6,043 nucleotides of DNA from an uncultured delta proteobacterium (GTDB lineage Bacteria; Myxococcota_A; Bradymonadia; REDH01). Made by a program: the position numbers and the translations under genes. This document shows, piece after piece, positions 5,896 to 6,043 of this stretch (the stretch's first letter is position 1; each line of letters begins with the position of its first letter). Under the pieces are notes generated by a model. The model did no database searches. It was given only the letters and a program-made list of their open reading frames with translations, and was not told where the DNA came from. The DNA lies in the NCBI GenBank assembly GCA_903873545.1, contig CAIQPA010000640.1, forward strand, positions 1 to 6,043, read 5' to 3'.

Positions 5896-6043
5896 CTACC
5901 CCCGCCCCACCAGCTCCCAGGTCAGCGGAGCAATCGGCTGCGACTGCCACCAAGAGGCAAACGCGGTAGGTGGTTCGAAAGGGACCGTCACCGCGACCGC
6001 CGGCACAAGCAGCGGCAGCGGGTCGCAGTCGAAGGGGTAGGGG
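5896..6043 (-). CDS. C-terminal end of an unidentified gene (partial)
   Basis: One minus-strand frame is open from the window edge to a TAG at 5898-5896 and gives 48 residues. These are rich in Pro, Val and aromatic residues and include FDCDPLPLLVPAVAV and ASWWQSQPIAPLTWELVG. About four fifths of codons end in G or C, matching the real genes here. I do not recognise the family. The hydrophobic, Pro- and Trp-rich ending suggests a folded C-terminus rather than a random frame. It points the same way as the regulator, with a 90-base gap before the regulator's ATG, so it could be an upstream operon member or a separate gene. Confidence 0.5.
   Translation of the reverse strand, partial: PYPFDCDPLPLLVPAVAVTVPFEPPTAFASWWQSQPIAPLTWELVGRG

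Noticed and set aside
1..6043. tRNA, rRNA, CRISPR array, insertion sequence or attachment site
   Set aside because: No cloverleaf-like arms, regularly spaced direct repeats, transposase motifs or flanking duplications were seen on reading both strands.

Overview
The window is uniformly GC-rich, densely coded bacterial DNA with short intergenic gaps and strong third-position GC bias. Codon style, Ala/Arg/Leu-rich proteins and the mix of an unusual two-component pair with single-copy accessory genes would suit a myxobacterium-like or other high-GC proteobacterium-like lineage. That placement is a guess from composition; no phylogenetic marker is present.

Layout from left to right: the last codons of a plus-strand gene (1-51) face a minus-strand gene (115-786) for a small single-chain aspartic protease with two Asp-[Thr/Ser]-Gly lobes. 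A 142-bp divergent intergenic region (787-928) carries a candidate promoter and a 7-bp inverted repeat. A plus-strand gene (929-2368) encodes a 479-residue protein with a PD-(D/E)XK nuclease-like domain, a long coiled coil and an unrecognised C-terminal domain. It converges on a three-gene minus-strand cluster that reads from right to left: response regulator (5805-4969), membrane histidine-kinase-like protein (4972-3425, overlapping the regulator gene by ATGA) and a membrane J-domain protein (3380-2451). At the right edge is the probable C-terminal end of another minus-strand gene (5896-6043).

How the genes may work together: the regulator and kinase are translationally coupled and almost certainly form a signalling pair. 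The kinase has two membrane segments flanking an extracytoplasmic domain with two cysteines. The regulator does not carry a DNA-binding output. Its C-terminal ~100 residues instead look like a RelE/HigB (Gp49)-type toxin fold, so the output may be a phosphorylation-gated RNA- or ribosome-directed effector. The kinase H-box is strongly degenerate although its ATP-binding boxes are recognisable. The J-domain protein, in the same transcription unit, could bring DnaK/Hsp70 to the membrane near this pair. Nuclease-like and protease genes next door give the locus the flavour of a stress or conflict module, but they are on separate transcripts and a functional link is inference only.
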